64,000 bases of DNA from Paenibacillus radicis (ex Xue et al. 2023) (GCF_024722015.1 NZ_JANQBD010000013.1:1-64000), one strand, 5' to 3'. Counted from the stretch's first letter, positions 16,837-26,566 are shown. Numbers and translations are program-made. The notes: generated from the letters alone by a model not told the origin.

Positions 16837-19149
16837 TTATTGGTCTCTATTGTATTGCTCCCTGTACTGTCCTGGCGTCACTCCAACAATTTTCCTAAAG
16901 GTTCGGATAAATGCTGTCGTATTTGTATAGCTCAGCTTCTCGGCAATTTCAGAGATTTTCCAGCTTGTATTCTCAAGCCATGTCTTCGCCATATTCATGC
17001 GATATTCCGCCAAATATTCACTGAAGTTGATCCCCATCTCCTTCTTGAACACCCGGCTTAAGTACACCGGATGGAAGTTAAGGATCGAAGCACAGGCCTC
17101 GAGCGATATTTCCTGGTCGTATCTTTCATGAACAAGCCTCACCATCTGAGTTGCAATATTTAAATATTGCGATTCGGCCTGTTGGTTCAAGAAAGCGAGA
17201 ATCGGTTCGAAGAGGATGTTCTTAAACCATTTGATGATATCCTCCAGCGTATTCAGCTTCAGGAAATGCTCGATCGAAGCTTTATCTCCAAGCACTTTTT
17301 TTACAGCCCCACCTTGCTCCTGAACAAGCTGAAATGCTTTTGAAATGAGCTGCATCATCAGAACCGGATATTCATTAAAGTGGATGTCCTTATTTACTAT
17401 AGCCGTAATGTATTTATCAAAAACCTCGTCAACACGCTGCACATCGCCCAGCTTCAAGGCATTAACCAACTGATCCTCGAGCAGCTTCAGCTGAGTGTAC
17501 ACGGTAACTTCCATAGGCTGCTTGCCCGCATCAATATCCTCGTAATGGACAATAATAGTATGACCCAAGCTCATTCTGCATTTAAGCGCCTCCAGGCACT
17601 CTCCGTAGCCATGCACGGCTTCCGTTACTTTATAGAAAGGCCGACTAATCCCTATGCTAACCGGAAGCTGCAAAAATTCGTCAACCTTATTCTTAATAAG
17701 TTCCGCTGTTTGATAGAAATAGGTTTTTAAATCATCTTCATTTTCCAAGTCGCTGGTCATTAATGTTACTTGTGATAGCTCCAGCAAAACAGGACTAAAC
17801 CGTTTATTCTGCGGAACGAGCTCACCTACGATATTATTGATGGCAAACAGCAAGAGCTCCCTGTCATGCTCCTCATAGCGGGTTTCATCCAACGAATCGA
17901 TCTGTAGGGTCAGAACTCCAAGTCTTTTCCATTCAGTTGGAAAACCGTACATTTGTGAACGGTAAGCGAAATCATTATCAGACAGCTGCCCGGTAAAAAG
18001 TTTGAGCACAAAAAATTCCTTCAGCTGCGAAAACTGGCCGCTAACCTGCTGCTGCAGCTGCTTCTCTGTACTAAACATAGTTCGGAAACGCTCTTCTAAT
18101 GAAACAAATTCATCTCTGGGATCTTGTCCTTCCGTATGAATTCCTTTCGTAAACTCGGATAACCGTTTTATAGGAGAATACATTTTTCGGCTGCCATAAA
18201 AAGCGAACAGAGCAATTAAAGCGAACAAAATCGTACAAACGATAAACGTAATCCAAGCTATTTTCTTGGATTGCTGCGTAATGTCCTCAATGGATACGGA
18301 TGAAACATAGATCCATCCATTATACGGAGAGGAACGGTAAGAGACTCCGAGCTCCGTACCATTAACCTTCGTATTAAAAAATCCGAATTCATCTTGGGTT
18401 GCATGAACCTTTTGAAGAACAAGCTCGTGGATAGCCCGATTATTTTCAGATTCGTTATTATCCGCCAGGAAGTTATTTCCATCCCGATCAAGGACAAACA
18501 CATCTCCAAGCTTCTTATTGTTAGAAAGCAGACTGCTTACTTGATTATTTAATATCTCAACGACCAGCAGCGCCTTAGGCTGGCTTAAAGTAGGAACGAC
18601 AGGAATTTTGTAAACCATACGGATAGCTGGAAGTGTGAATGATTCCTCAGCAGCAGCGGCAGAATCAACTGCTTTATCATTTTTCCGTGCACCCGTGTCC
18701 CAAAATAAGCTGGTGTTAGGCTTTTTAGCATAAGCCGCAAACGTATCACGCTCAGCAAATGCGCTATATTTTCCAAAAGTAGAAAAGCTGATCATCCAGT
18801 CCTTCTGTATATTAACCAAATAAGCTTCACGAACACTTGTAAAGGTTTGCAAATTGTACAAGCCCGTTGATAAGCTCCGTACCTCTGTAAAATCATCCGA
18901 AGTCAAATTTGCATTCAGAGAATTAATGACCTGCGGTGAATTGATATATTGCAGCGAGGTCAACTCCAGCGTCTTCAATACTTGCTCCACACGCATTTGC
19001 GTCTGCAGCAATACCTGCATATTCCCTTCCTTCACTTTCTCTTCTATATCATTAGAGGATATAAAATATGAAATAATTCCTATGGAAACGACAGGGATCG
19101 TCGCAAGAATAAAGGTAAAGCTAAAGAGGCGCATTAAAAATTTAGGCAT
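16837..19149 (-). CDS. Membrane-bound AraC-type regulator with cache sensor domain
   Basis: A 770-residue protein with a membrane segment at about 9-30, an extracellular cache-like domain, a second membrane segment near 290-315, a HAMP-like/linker region, and a C-terminal AraC helix-turn-helix pair (about 670-765; CASILNFHPVYLSRVFKKE and TTAFIRTFRKIVGVTPGQYR). This layout is common in Paenibacillus next to LplABC-type importers. It should sense a sugar or binding protein outside and activate the downstream importer operon directly from the membrane. Confidence 0.85.
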   Translation of the reverse strand: MPKFLMRLFSFTFILATIPVVSIGIISYFISSNDIEEKVKEGNMQVLLQTQMRVEQVLKTLELTSLQYINSPQVINSLNANLTSDDFTEVRSLSTGLYNLQTFTSVREAYLVNIQKDWMISFSTFGKYSAFAERDTFAAYAKKPNTSLFWDTGARKNDKAVDSAAAAEESFTLPAIRMVYKIPVVPTLSQPKALLVVEILNNQVSSLLSNNKKLGDVFVLDRDGNNFLADNNESENNRAIHELVLQKVHATQDEFGFFNTKVNGTELGVSYRSSPYNGWIYVSSVSIEDITQQSKKIAWITFIVCTILFALIALFAFYGSRKMYSPIKRLSEFTKGIHTEGQDPRDEFVSLEERFRTMFSTEKQLQQQVSGQFSQLKEFFVLKLFTGQLSDNDFAYRSQMYGFPTEWKRLGVLTLQIDSLDETRYEEHDRELLLFAINNIVGELVPQNKRFSPVLLELSQVTLMTSDLENEDDLKTYFYQTAELIKNKVDEFLQLPVSIGISRPFYKVTEAVHGYGECLEALKCRMSLGHTIIVHYEDIDAGKQPMEVTVYTQLKLLEDQLVNALKLGDVQRVDEVFDKYITAIVNKDIHFNEYPVLMMQLISKAFQLVQEQGGAVKKVLGDKASIEHFLKLNTLEDIIKWFKNILFEPILAFLNQQAESQYLNIATQMVRLVHERYDQEISLEACASILNFHPVYLSRVFKKEMGINFSEYLAEYRMNMAKTWLENTSWKISEIAEKLSYTNTTAFIRTFRKIVGVTPGQYREQYNRDQ

Positions 19150-19342
19150 CGGGCGACTTTCCCTTCTTGTAGGCGTTGACTAAATTCTTTACAATTTCAA
19201 GCAAGACAAAAACAAACCATTCGGATCTACCGACAGTTCGGGTTCATTATACAGCAAGGTGTGCGGTTACTGCAAACAATCAACTTAATGCTACAACCGC
19301 AAAGCAACCAATTACATAGATGGGTTGGCTATAAAAAAAAGC

Positions 19343-19385
19343 AAAAAAAGCGGTTCAGCCCAACTCGGGTCTGAAACCGCCTTTT
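19343..19385 (-). terminator. Terminator after the lactonase gene
   Basis: On the minus strand GGCGGTTTCAGACCC pairs with GGGCTGAACCGC over GAGTT and is followed by seven T, 17 bases past the stop at 19402. Confidence 0.88.
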
Positions 19386-19401
19386 ATTCAAAGAAGCTAA
19401 T

Positions 19402-20487
19402 TTACGCTTGAGACGACATAGGATAGAACCGCACGCATGTTGGCTGCGATATTGAAATATGTTGGCCGGTTGAGGTCAGCTTACCGCTCGCCAGGTCGAC
19501 CTTAAATAGCTGTACCGAATCGGAATCCTTATTGGCTGCGAACAAATAACGGCCGCTTGGAGTCAGGCTGAAATGACGCGGATGACTGCCCAGCGTAGAG
19601 GTATGATCTACCAGCGTCAGCATACCCGTTTGCGGATCGATTGAAAATACTACAATGCTATCATGTCCCCGATTGGAGCCGTATAAAAAGGAGCCGCATG
19701 GCGATACTTGCACTTCAGCGCAGCTGTTATCGGAGCCATCATATTGCTCCGGAAGCGTATTGACGATTTGCACCGGCTCCAGCTTGCCTGCTTGACGATC
19801 ATAGGATAGCACCGTCAAGGTTGAGCTGAGCTCCTGAATGACGTAGGCATAATCCAATATCGGGTGAAACGTCATATGCCGCGGCCCTGATCCAGGTGCC
19901 AGGTGAACCTCATCATGCGGGATCAGCTTACCTTCTGCTCGATCCAATCGGTATACCATGATTTTATCTAGGCCAAGATCGGGAACAACTACGAATTGAT
20001 CGGACGGATCAGTGTAAATCGAGTGTGGATGTGCGCTTTCCTGGCGCTTAGGCATAATGCTGCTGCCCTCATGCTTCACCTGATCACATAATTCGCCGAT
20101 TTCGCCGTCTTTACTGAGCGGCAGCAGGGAAAGTGTGCCACCTGAATAGCTGACCAGCATCAGGAATTGCTCGGCGTGATCTGTATTGATATGAGTTGAG
20201 CTCTTGTCTGCAGTGAACTGCTGCCCCAATAAGTTAAGCTTGCCTGTACCCGCTTCAATCCGGTAAGCGACTGCTGCCGACTTAACCGTCTCCCCTTCAG
20301 CTTGAGAGAATGCATAAAGAGTCTCATGCTTGGGGCTTAGTTTGATGAACGATGGGTCCTTCAAGCCTGACACGAACTCGATGAAGGACAGCTCCTCTTT
20401 TTCTTCGTCAAAATGATAAATATAAATACCCGGCGACTCTTTACCCGCATAGGAACTGAAATAAGCTATGTACTTTGCTGCTTCCAT
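19402..20487 (-). CDS. Lactonase family protein (6-phosphogluconolactonase YkgB-like)
   Basis: About 361 residues of seven-bladed beta-propeller (Lactonase, PF10282), with repeated motifs such as SGRYLFAANKDSDSVQLFKV, GSGPRHMTFHP and HPHSIYTDPSDQFVVVPDLG. Members hydrolyse 6-phosphogluconolactone or related lactones in the cytoplasm. The start is ATG 20487, with GGAG 8 bases upstream; the longer frame to 20619 runs into low-complexity sequence. It is a single-gene unit. A 23-bp tandem repeat lies directly upstream and might affect its expression. Confidence 0.82.
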   Translation of the reverse strand: MEAAKYIAYFSSYAGKESPGIYIYHFDEEKEELSFIEFVSGLKDPSFIKLSPKHETLYAFSQAEGETVKSAAVAYRIEAGTGKLNLLGQQFTADKSSTHINTDHAEQFLMLVSYSGGTLSLLPLSKDGEIGELCDQVKHEGSSIMPKRQESAHPHSIYTDPSDQFVVVPDLGLDKIMVYRLDRAEGKLIPHDEVHLAPGSGPRHMTFHPILDYAYVIQELSSTLTVLSYDRQAGKLEPVQIVNTLPEQYDGSDNSCAEVQVSPCGSFLYGSNRGHDSIVVFSIDPQTGMLTLVDHTSTLGSHPRHFSLTPSGRYLFAANKDSDSVQLFKVDLASGKLTSTGQHISISQPTCVRFYPMSSQA

Positions 20488-20599
20488 ACTTTCATCTCCA
20501 TTCTTCTTTAAATCATCCCTCCTATTGTATCCTAAATTATTGCTAAAAAGGAATCTCTGTATTCGAAGCCATTTACTTCGAGGATCTGTGAGCTCAATG

Positions 20600-20860
20600 G
20601 ATAATGGATTATAAATCATTAGATCAATGGATTGAAGATCATTAGGTCAATGGACCGTAGATCATTAGGTCAATGGATTGAAGATCATTAGGTCAATGGA
20701 CTGAAGATCGTTAGGTCAATGGACTGAAGATCGTTAGATCAATGGACTGTAGATCGTTAGTACAGTGGACTGAAGATCATTAGATCAATGAATTGAAGAT
20801 CATTAGTACAATGGACTGAAGATCAATCGAATGAAGATCGTCAGTACAATGGATCAATGG
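20600..20860. repeat. 23-bp minisatellite, about 11 copies
   Basis: The word GATC recurs at 20637, 20660, 20683, 20706, 20729, 20752, 20775, 20798 and 20821, exactly every 23 bases; the last unit is shortened (GATC at 20836). The unit is close to GATCATTAGGTCAATGGACT then GAA, with alternatives ATTAGGTC/CGTTAGATC/CATTAGTAC. It fills the gap between the lactonase gene and a small membrane protein gene. There are no unique spacers, so it is not CRISPR. Confidence 0.92.
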
Positions 20861-21156
20861 TTCTTGACAAGATCTTGACTGCAATCGACATAGAACGGGT
20901 AAACGAGCGTTGGATCATGATCCGGTACCTTTTGAACTTGTGTTTGTGATTGTGTTGTTAATTGAGCTTGTAACCGGGTTTGAGATTCTTCTACTAATAT
21001 AGTGATTTTTTCATTTTTCAGAGATGGATTGGTTTCAATATCCAAAGAGTGAACCTTTTCATATCCCCTTCTTACAACGTCCATAAACAGAACCAACATA
21101 AAGCCAATAACTAATACCACTATTGCATAAATCACAAGCTTTTCATGAAGTGTCAT
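20854..21156 (-). CDS. Small single-pass membrane protein, unknown
   Basis: A 100-residue protein with one membrane segment (about 7-27) and a hydrophilic, Gln/Thr-rich C-terminal half (TRLQAQLTTQSQTQVQKV). I do not recognise the family. It is likely to be a real gene because AAGGAGG stands 9 bases before the ATG at 21156. Its last codons reach the edge of the 23-bp tandem array, so array changes could alter its C-terminus. Confidence 0.55.
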   Translation of the reverse strand: MTLHEKLVIYAIVVLVIGFMLVLFMDVVRRGYEKVHSLDIETNPSLKNEKITILVEESQTRLQAQLTTQSQTQVQKVPDHDPTLVYPFYVDCSQDLVKNH

Positions 21157-21753
21157 TAATTAGTCCTCCTTAGTGTTTCGCTTTAGTGAACCTTTCTGTA
21201 TTGGGTTGGAATCATTTAGCTGGCGGCGGATAGGCGGCAGGGTTTCTATGAATCTACTCCTTTTTAATAGATTACCTATTAACTAGTAAAAATGTGCTCG
21301 AAAGCTGCTGTCATTATGTGACTTTTATTGTTAATAAATCACTTGACAGTATTCGACATACATGAAAAACCGTGCGAACATTTCTCCGGAGTACCCTGCT
21401 TTTTGTTACCTGTAAAGGCACCACATATGGGTTACCATGCAATTTAAATAGCTACCTCATTGAGTAACTTTCAGCCCTATTTATGCATTTAGTAACTTCA
21501 TCCCCTGCCGCGGATTTAATTAGCTGGAGATTGCGGAGGTAATTTTACTATAAATCACCTTTTCATCCCTATAACTGGAAATCATCCCGCTAATTCCGTC
21601 TATTTCGATCAATTATCCTAATATGCACCAAAATAGATGGAGATTTTCCAGTTATAATCACTTAACGGTAATAACCTGGTTTAATTAGCGGGAGGATTTC
21701 CATCTAACACATCTCTCACGGATAACCTCAATAGGGCAGATCCCATAAAATGC
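21157..21753. other. Intergenic gap with a dispersed repeat
   Basis: No gene was found in this 600-base stretch. The left 150 bases should carry the promoter of the small membrane protein gene. Bases about 21560-21708 hold a copy of the TTAACTGGAA-type dispersed repeat. Confidence 0.5.
21560..21708. repeat. Dispersed repeat family A, copy 2
   Basis: Words ATAACTGGAAATCATCCCG (from 21571), AATAGATGGAGATTTTCCAG (from 21632) and TTAATTAGCGGGAGGATTTC (from 21681) match the copies at 16.6 kb and 53.2 kb with small changes. The words are inverted relative to each other, so the transcript could fold. Confidence 0.6.
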
Positions 21754-21795
21754 AAAAAAACCTTCAAACCCACACTAAAGGTGGATTTGAAGGTT
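21754..21795 (-). terminator. Terminator of clpP
   Basis: On the minus strand ACCTTCAAATCCAC pairs with GTGGGTTTGAAGGT over CTTTAGT and is followed by seven T. It lies about 90 bases past the clpP stop. Confidence 0.88.
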
Positions 21796-21882
21796 CTCTT
21801 GCCAAACAAATACAGAGTGGGGATGAGATTGCTAAAAACGACTAATGGGATAGCCTATTTGGACAATTCCTATGCGCCAAAT

Positions 21883-22467
21883 TTACAAAGAAGTAACCAC
21901 CTGATCGATAATGCCATACTCCTGTGCTTCTTGTGAGGACATGAAATAGTCACGATCCATGTCTTTCTCAACCTTTTCAATCGGCTGGCCCGTCCGTTCG
22001 GCGGTGATTTGGTTCAGCTTTGCCCGGATACCCAGAATCCGGTTGGCGGTTATGGCTATATCACTGGCCTGCCCCTTGGCACCACCGTGCGGCTGATGGA
22101 TCATGATCTCACTGTTCGGCAGCGCGAAACGCTTCCCTTTGGCACCCGCGAGCAGCAGGATCGCCGCAAAAGAAGCAGCAAATCCTGTACAAATAGTATG
22201 AACAGGAGGCTTCACAAACTGCATCGTATCATAGATAGCAAACCCTGCCGAGGTAGAGCCGCCCGGACTGTTGATATACATGGAGATTTCCTTTTCCGGG
22301 TCCTCCGCCGCCAAAAACAACAATTGAGCAATAATGCTGTTGGCCAGATGATCATCAATTTCAGCCCCAAGAAACACGATTCGATCTTTCAGCAGCCGGG
22401 AGTAAATATCGTAAGATCTTTCACCGCGGCCGGTTTGTTCAACCACATAAGGAATAAAAGTACTCAT
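21883..22467 (-). CDS. clpP: ATP-dependent Clp protease proteolytic subunit (paralogue)
   Basis: A 194-residue ClpP. The catalytic triad is S99 (GFAAS), H124 (MIHQP) and D173 (DRD). The start is ATG 22467, with CGGAGG 8 bases upstream; the open frame extends to 22689 but that part is intergenic. It forms the tetradecameric chamber that degrades proteins fed by Clp ATPases. The context is not that of the housekeeping clpP gene: it stands alone and is divergent from an ECF sigma gene 240 bases away, with no CtsR-type heptamer repeats seen upstream. It is probably a second, specially regulated ClpP. Confidence 0.9.
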   Translation of the reverse strand: MSTFIPYVVEQTGRGERSYDIYSRLLKDRIVFLGAEIDDHLANSIIAQLLFLAAEDPEKEISMYINSPGGSTSAGFAIYDTMQFVKPPVHTICTGFAASFAAILLLAGAKGKRFALPNSEIMIHQPHGGAKGQASDIAITANRILGIRAKLNQITAERTGQPIEKVEKDMDRDYFMSSQEAQEYGIIDQVVTSL

Positions 22468-22707
22468 TTTTCCAACCTCCGTTTGATCCGTTATTGTTAT
22501 TTCATCATTCATCACTTTCACCCTGTAAACGAATCGAAGCTGCCGAAGGATACGGTCTAACGGTATTTGATGATATAATGAGAAAAAACGGAGTGGCCGA
22601 AAACTTTTTTTGAAACCTGCGTATCCTTTAAAAGGCTTTATTCGTTTCCATTTAATAAGGATAAAGATCATAGTTAGCATAAAGAACATGGCAAAGGAGA
22701 ATGCAGG

Positions 22708-23451
22708 ATGATCTTAACGGAAGCTGAAGCAAACACCCGGATTAAGGAAAACCTTGAGGATGGTAAAAGCGTAGAGCAGCTTCAAAACCACCTTAACCGT
22801 TATTGCCTATCCCTTACTGGATCGATCTGGGATGCCGAGGACTTGGCTCAGGATACATGGCTTAAAGCTTTAGGCAATTTGAAAAGCCAAGAGCATCATT
22901 CCAACCCTGAAGCCTTGTTACTGCGGATTGCAAAAAACACGTGGATTGATCAAACGCGAAGAAATAAGGTGTTGGACCGGATTTTAAAGCGAGAGCAGCC
23001 CAAGGTGAGTATGCTGGATAACGATTCTTTCGAGATCGAGGCGGCCTTCCAGGCTTTGATGAAGCATCTGTCCCCCCTCCAGAGAACTGTTTTTTTACTG
23101 AGGGATGTATTAGGGTTTTCAATCGGGGATGCGGCAAAATTGCTTAAAACAACCGAGGGGGCTATGAAAGCGGCGCTTCACCGGGCACGCCATGCACTTG
23201 AAGCCGTCAAATTTGATTTGAAACAAGGCACGCTTTCGCTGCCTGAGGAAGAAGAGCTGCGAGCTTTCCTAAGAGCGATTGCCTCTGCTTATCAGATAGG
23301 AGATATTACTGCACTAATGGAGCTATCCCTGCGGGGCGAAGCTGTACCTGCTGCTGCCATCGGGATCGTCCAATACAAGCTGCTCCAAAGCTCCCGTTCC
23401 TCCTTGCGACGGAGTTCCAATTCCCAACCTAACGCACGGATGGCTGCATAG
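22708..23451 (+). CDS. ECF-type RNA polymerase sigma factor
   Basis: A 247-residue protein with sigma region 2 (about 25-95; IWDAEDLAQDTWLKALGNL) and region 4 (about 110-165; LSPLQRTVFLLRDVLGFSIGD). The C-terminal extension of about 80 residues after region 4 is a feature of several ECF groups lacking a classical anti-sigma partner, and the ending RMAA is common in Bacillales members. No anti-sigma gene follows. GGAG lies 8 bases before the ATG. It is divergent from clpP, and both share a 240-base promoter region, so it could control that protease or itself. Confidence 0.82.
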   Translation: MILTEAEANTRIKENLEDGKSVEQLQNHLNRYCLSLTGSIWDAEDLAQDTWLKALGNLKSQEHHSNPEALLLRIAKNTWIDQTRRNKVLDRILKREQPKVSMLDNDSFEIEAAFQALMKHLSPLQRTVFLLRDVLGFSIGDAAKLLKTTEGAMKAALHRARHALEAVKFDLKQGTLSLPEEEELRAFLRAIASAYQIGDITALMELSLRGEAVPAAAIGIVQYKLLQSSRSSLRRSSNSQPNARMAA

Positions 23452-23541
23452 CTTAGTAACTAAGAGCTTGTACCGCAATAGATATAACAGAAAGAGGCTG
23501 CGCCAAAAGGGTGTCAGTGAATGAGTCAATCCCAAGCTATG

Positions 23542-23594
23542 TACAAAGACGCCTCCAAAACCACTACGTAAGTGGGGATGGAAGCGTCTTTGTA
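23542..23594. terminator. Nested hairpin between convergent genes
   Basis: TACAAAGACGC (23542-23552) pairs with GCGTCTTTGTA (23584-23594), with an inner CCACT/AGTGG stem. It lies between the ends of the sigma factor gene (+) and the oligogalacturonate lyase gene (-), so it is probably a bidirectional terminator. Confidence 0.65.
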
Positions 23595-23673
23595 TAGGGA
23601 AACTCCCATTCGAGTGGGGATTCGAAAATCCACAAATGACTTTCGAGACAGCCGTTTTTCATGCTTTAATTCT

Positions 23674-24789
23674 TTAATTCAAGTCTATTTTATAAATGCA
23701 AGGAATACCTTCCATATCCGATGTGAAAATAATAAACGAACCATCCGGTGCAAAAGCGGGATGCGGATGAGCGTCCTGAGTATTCCCATAAGGCTTCCAA
23801 CTTGTTCCATGGGAGCATAGCTTTTCCTCACGCCGCTGTTGTACATCAATCAGATAAATAAAATGCTGCTCACTTAGCTGACCATCCCCTACGATGTTGG
23901 AATTATTATAATTGGAAATAAAATGACAATACTTGGAGCTATCCATCCAAATCTCTTCTTCCAAAGTGAATGGGTCCATAAACCGGATGCTTTCGTGCAG
24001 CTCATAATCCTTATGTCTGTATACAAAAGCAAACCTGGAGCCGTCAGCAAGCCAATATTCATGTGTGATCAATTCGTCATGCGTTTGCGTTTTGGCACAG
24101 CGCAGGTTCGTCCCGTCTGCTTGAATAAGCCACAGCCTGGCGTCAATCAGATGACCGGGACCTTCATGGCAGAATAGAACCGTTGACGGATCATGTGGCC
24201 GAAGCTGCGGATGACCTAACCAACAATTCAATTCCTCATGAACGATATGGCTGGTCTGCCGCTCAATATCGACATAGACGATTCGACAGTGCGGCTTAAT
24301 CGCCCATTGCGGCTCGAAGGTCGACCAATCCCCATTACTCGGGACGACATCATTCTCGTTCATTTCTACCAACACCAAATACTTGTCATCCGAGCTTAAT
24401 CCCGGATTCGGATTCGGATTCCAGCCGTCCGGTGATTCATAGAAGGCTTCCTCATCCAGAGTGTCCATATCCAAACGAATGATCTGTTTGTCTCGACAAT
24501 ATATCAGGTAACGATCATCACTGGTGAGACTGCAGCCGAAATCATGGACTCCCGCTCCTTCGGTTAATTGCACTGCCGAGCCATCGCGCAGATCCATTCG
24601 ATATAAATGGCGCTGCTCATTCCTCTCACTTGCATAAATCAGGTAGCGGTTATCATTAGTGATCATCTTATAATAGAAATATGGATGATGATTCACTTGC
24701 TCTGGAGCTGTAAGCCGGGTCAGCATTTTTCCGGTATACGGATCCTTGAATGTATGAAATTCATTGTAAATAACAGAGCCCTTGGCCAT
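23674..24789 (-). CDS. ogl: Oligogalacturonate lyase (PL22)
   Basis: A 371-residue beta-propeller of the PL22 family. The manganese-binding set Gln-x2-His-x-His seen in characterised enzymes is present as Q338, H341 and H343 (NTQDAHPHP), with other conserved blocks HHPYFYY, HEGPGHLIDARLW and THEYWLADGSR. The enzyme cleaves digalacturonate and unsaturated digalacturonate to 5-keto-4-deoxyuronate in the cytoplasm (no signal peptide). ATG 24789 is preceded by GGGAGGGAG. It ends the second importer cluster and is the main reason to assign that cluster to pectin breakdown products. Confidence 0.88.
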   Translation of the reverse strand: MAKGSVIYNEFHTFKDPYTGKMLTRLTAPEQVNHHPYFYYKMITNDNRYLIYASERNEQRHLYRMDLRDGSAVQLTEGAGVHDFGCSLTSDDRYLIYCRDKQIIRLDMDTLDEEAFYESPDGWNPNPNPGLSSDDKYLVLVEMNENDVVPSNGDWSTFEPQWAIKPHCRIVYVDIERQTSHIVHEELNCWLGHPQLRPHDPSTVLFCHEGPGHLIDARLWLIQADGTNLRCAKTQTHDELITHEYWLADGSRFAFVYRHKDYELHESIRFMDPFTLEEEIWMDSSKYCHFISNYNNSNIVGDGQLSEQHFIYLIDVQQRREEKLCSHGTSWKPYGNTQDAHPHPAFAPDGSFIIFTSDMEGIPCIYKIDLN

Positions 24790-24820
24790 TGTGACACTCC
24801 CTCCCATCCTTGAGTCCTAC

Positions 24821-26566
24821 TTATCTCAGCCGCATCATTTCCTGTTTTTCCGCAGGCTGGAGTGGTAATGTCAACTTCAGATTAGCACCGTTGGCCGTCC
24901 GGAACTCAGCATATACCTCACAAGCATCGGCGGAGCCGCCATGGGAAGCCTCTGTCTCCATACCGGCATAATCGGCTGAAGCATCCAATGCTCCTCCATC
25001 CCCTTCGCTCAAACGGAAGGCAAATACCAGCAGCGCCTGCTGCATGGAGCGGAAATCAAACCGTTTCCTCTCCCCGGCATATACAACATAATCGAGACAC
25101 AGCTTCTGCTCATCACGAGTGAGCTCCCAACTCGTCGACTCGGCATCAAACGCAGCAAACAACGTCTTTACATTCATCGTTGTACCTGCGATTTGCACAG
25201 ATATTGCTTTCGCAGCTGGCTCAAAGGCATGAGCCTCTACTTGCTCCAAGCTGCCGCCGATTTCAAATCGCAGCCTTAGATCTGAAGCTTCTATCGTTCC
25301 GTCTATGGGATCGAGACCGATATGGGTATCTCCACCATTGGTGCAGAACCCGATACCGAACAGTATGTCCGCCTGCTGCTGAACGCTTGAATATACCGCC
25401 GAGGAATAATCATAGCCGTCATGCAGAAACCGTAGGTGAATATAGCTGAAACTGTCGCCATTCTGGGTATAGCCAAGCAAATTACGGCGTTGATTCCACA
25501 TGACGTCCTTGCTGAATGTGCCCACGCTGATGGGACCGCTCATATAAGTGGTAGCCTCATTCACTGTGCGACCCCATTCATCTTTATGAATAGCTTGCAG
25601 AATCGTGGATGTTTCTGTATGTTGAAACGCGGGCAAATACGCTTCCGGGCAATGAATCTCATTTCCATACCAATCCAAATTGTATATAATATCTTCATTT
25701 GCCCGTAAAGAAAGGACCCCTCCGCTTGCCATTTGCAAGAACGATAACACCTCCGGTGTCATCACCGTGCTGTAGCTGCGGCTGTGCGGTCCTGACCATT
25801 GCCGGCTCGGCGCATGGAAATGCTCCGCCACCATGCGCCAGGCGACATCCAGCATGCCGGCGCTAAGCTCCTTCGCCTCTGCTTGGCTTGTGGCCGTATG
25901 AATGCTAGCCAGTTCTTGGATCGCCACGATCGTATAAGTCGGGCTATTATACTCCTGGAACGTGCCCAGCTCCTTCGTGTAATCGCTGAATTTGCGCAGC
26001 CGCTCGAGCCCATAATCCGCATACGGCTTGTGCCCGTATACTTCTCCTGTAAGTAAGGTGACGAACGCGCCCATTATGGCGATATTCGTATAGCCGGGAC
26101 CGACGTTGCGCTTAATAATCGCATCGCAGGCACAGAATAAAGCATGTCGAATCTGCTCTCTTAAGGCAGGACTGAGCAGCCCGGAATGCCTCTGCTCGGC
26201 AAGCACCAGCCGCTTCCCGCAGAAATCGGCCCAGTTCCAGTCGGGCGGCGCCATCATCGTTAACGGCTCCTCCATGAACCAGGACCATATACCGAACGTA
26301 GCATTCTCACGATTCTGGTCCTGCAGCCCGATCACCTTCTCTATGATAGCGGAAGCCCGCTCCACATTTTCCGGCAGTCCGCTATCAAGCAGTCCTAACG
26401 CATAAATAAAAGCAGCAAGCGTCGGATGCGTATAATCCACATTTTTCAACGTGCTGTGGTAGCCAGGGGTGCGGAACGGCTTGCGAACCATCTTCACCTC
26501 CGGGGTATATTCCTTGTGCCAGCTGTCCAATTGCTGTAAAAGCATTTGCTTATGATCGAACGACAT
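24821..26566 (-). CDS. Uncharacterised protein, probable alpha-toroid carbohydrate-active enzyme
   Basis: About 581 residues; not recognised with certainty. The first 330 residues are rich in helices with Trp, His and Tyr patches (FGIWSWFMEEP; APPDWNWADFCGKR; FQEYNSPTYT; RQWSGPHSRSY) as in alpha/alpha-toroid glycosidases and lyases; the C-terminal 250 residues look like beta-sandwich. There is no signal peptide, so it works inside the cell. It sits between the binding protein and ogl genes, so it probably acts on an imported uronic-acid oligosaccharide. ATG 26566 is taken as start, with AAGGAG 13 bases upstream; GTG 26578 is possible. Confidence 0.6.
   Translation of the reverse strand: MSFDHKQMLLQQLDSWHKEYTPEVKMVRKPFRTPGYHSTLKNVDYTHPTLAAFIYALGLLDSGLPENVERASAIIEKVIGLQDQNRENATFGIWSWFMEEPLTMMAPPDWNWADFCGKRLVLAEQRHSGLLSPALREQIRHALFCACDAIIKRNVGPGYTNIAIMGAFVTLLTGEVYGHKPYADYGLERLRKFSDYTKELGTFQEYNSPTYTIVAIQELASIHTATSQAEAKELSAGMLDVAWRMVAEHFHAPSRQWSGPHSRSYSTVMTPEVLSFLQMASGGVLSLRANEDIIYNLDWYGNEIHCPEAYLPAFQHTETSTILQAIHKDEWGRTVNEATTYMSGPISVGTFSKDVMWNQRRNLLGYTQNGDSFSYIHLRFLHDGYDYSSAVYSSVQQQADILFGIGFCTNGGDTHIGLDPIDGTIEASDLRLRFEIGGSLEQVEAHAFEPAAKAISVQIAGTTMNVKTLFAAFDAESTSWELTRDEQKLCLDYVVYAGERKRFDFRSMQQALLVFAFRLSEGDGGALDASADYAGMETEASHGGSADACEVYAEFRTANGANLKLTLPLQPAEKQEMMRLR

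Noticed and set aside
20600..20860. Possible CRISPR array
   Set aside because: Units are directly joined every 23 bases with no unique spacers, and no cas genes are nearby.
22009..22560. A 183-codon plus-strand ORF
   Set aside because: It is antisense to clpP, which has an intact catalytic triad and ribosome site.
23323..23451. Frameshift at the C-terminus of the ECF sigma factor
   Set aside because: The tail looks irregular, but endings in RMAA are common in Bacillales ECF factors and no better alternative frame is present.
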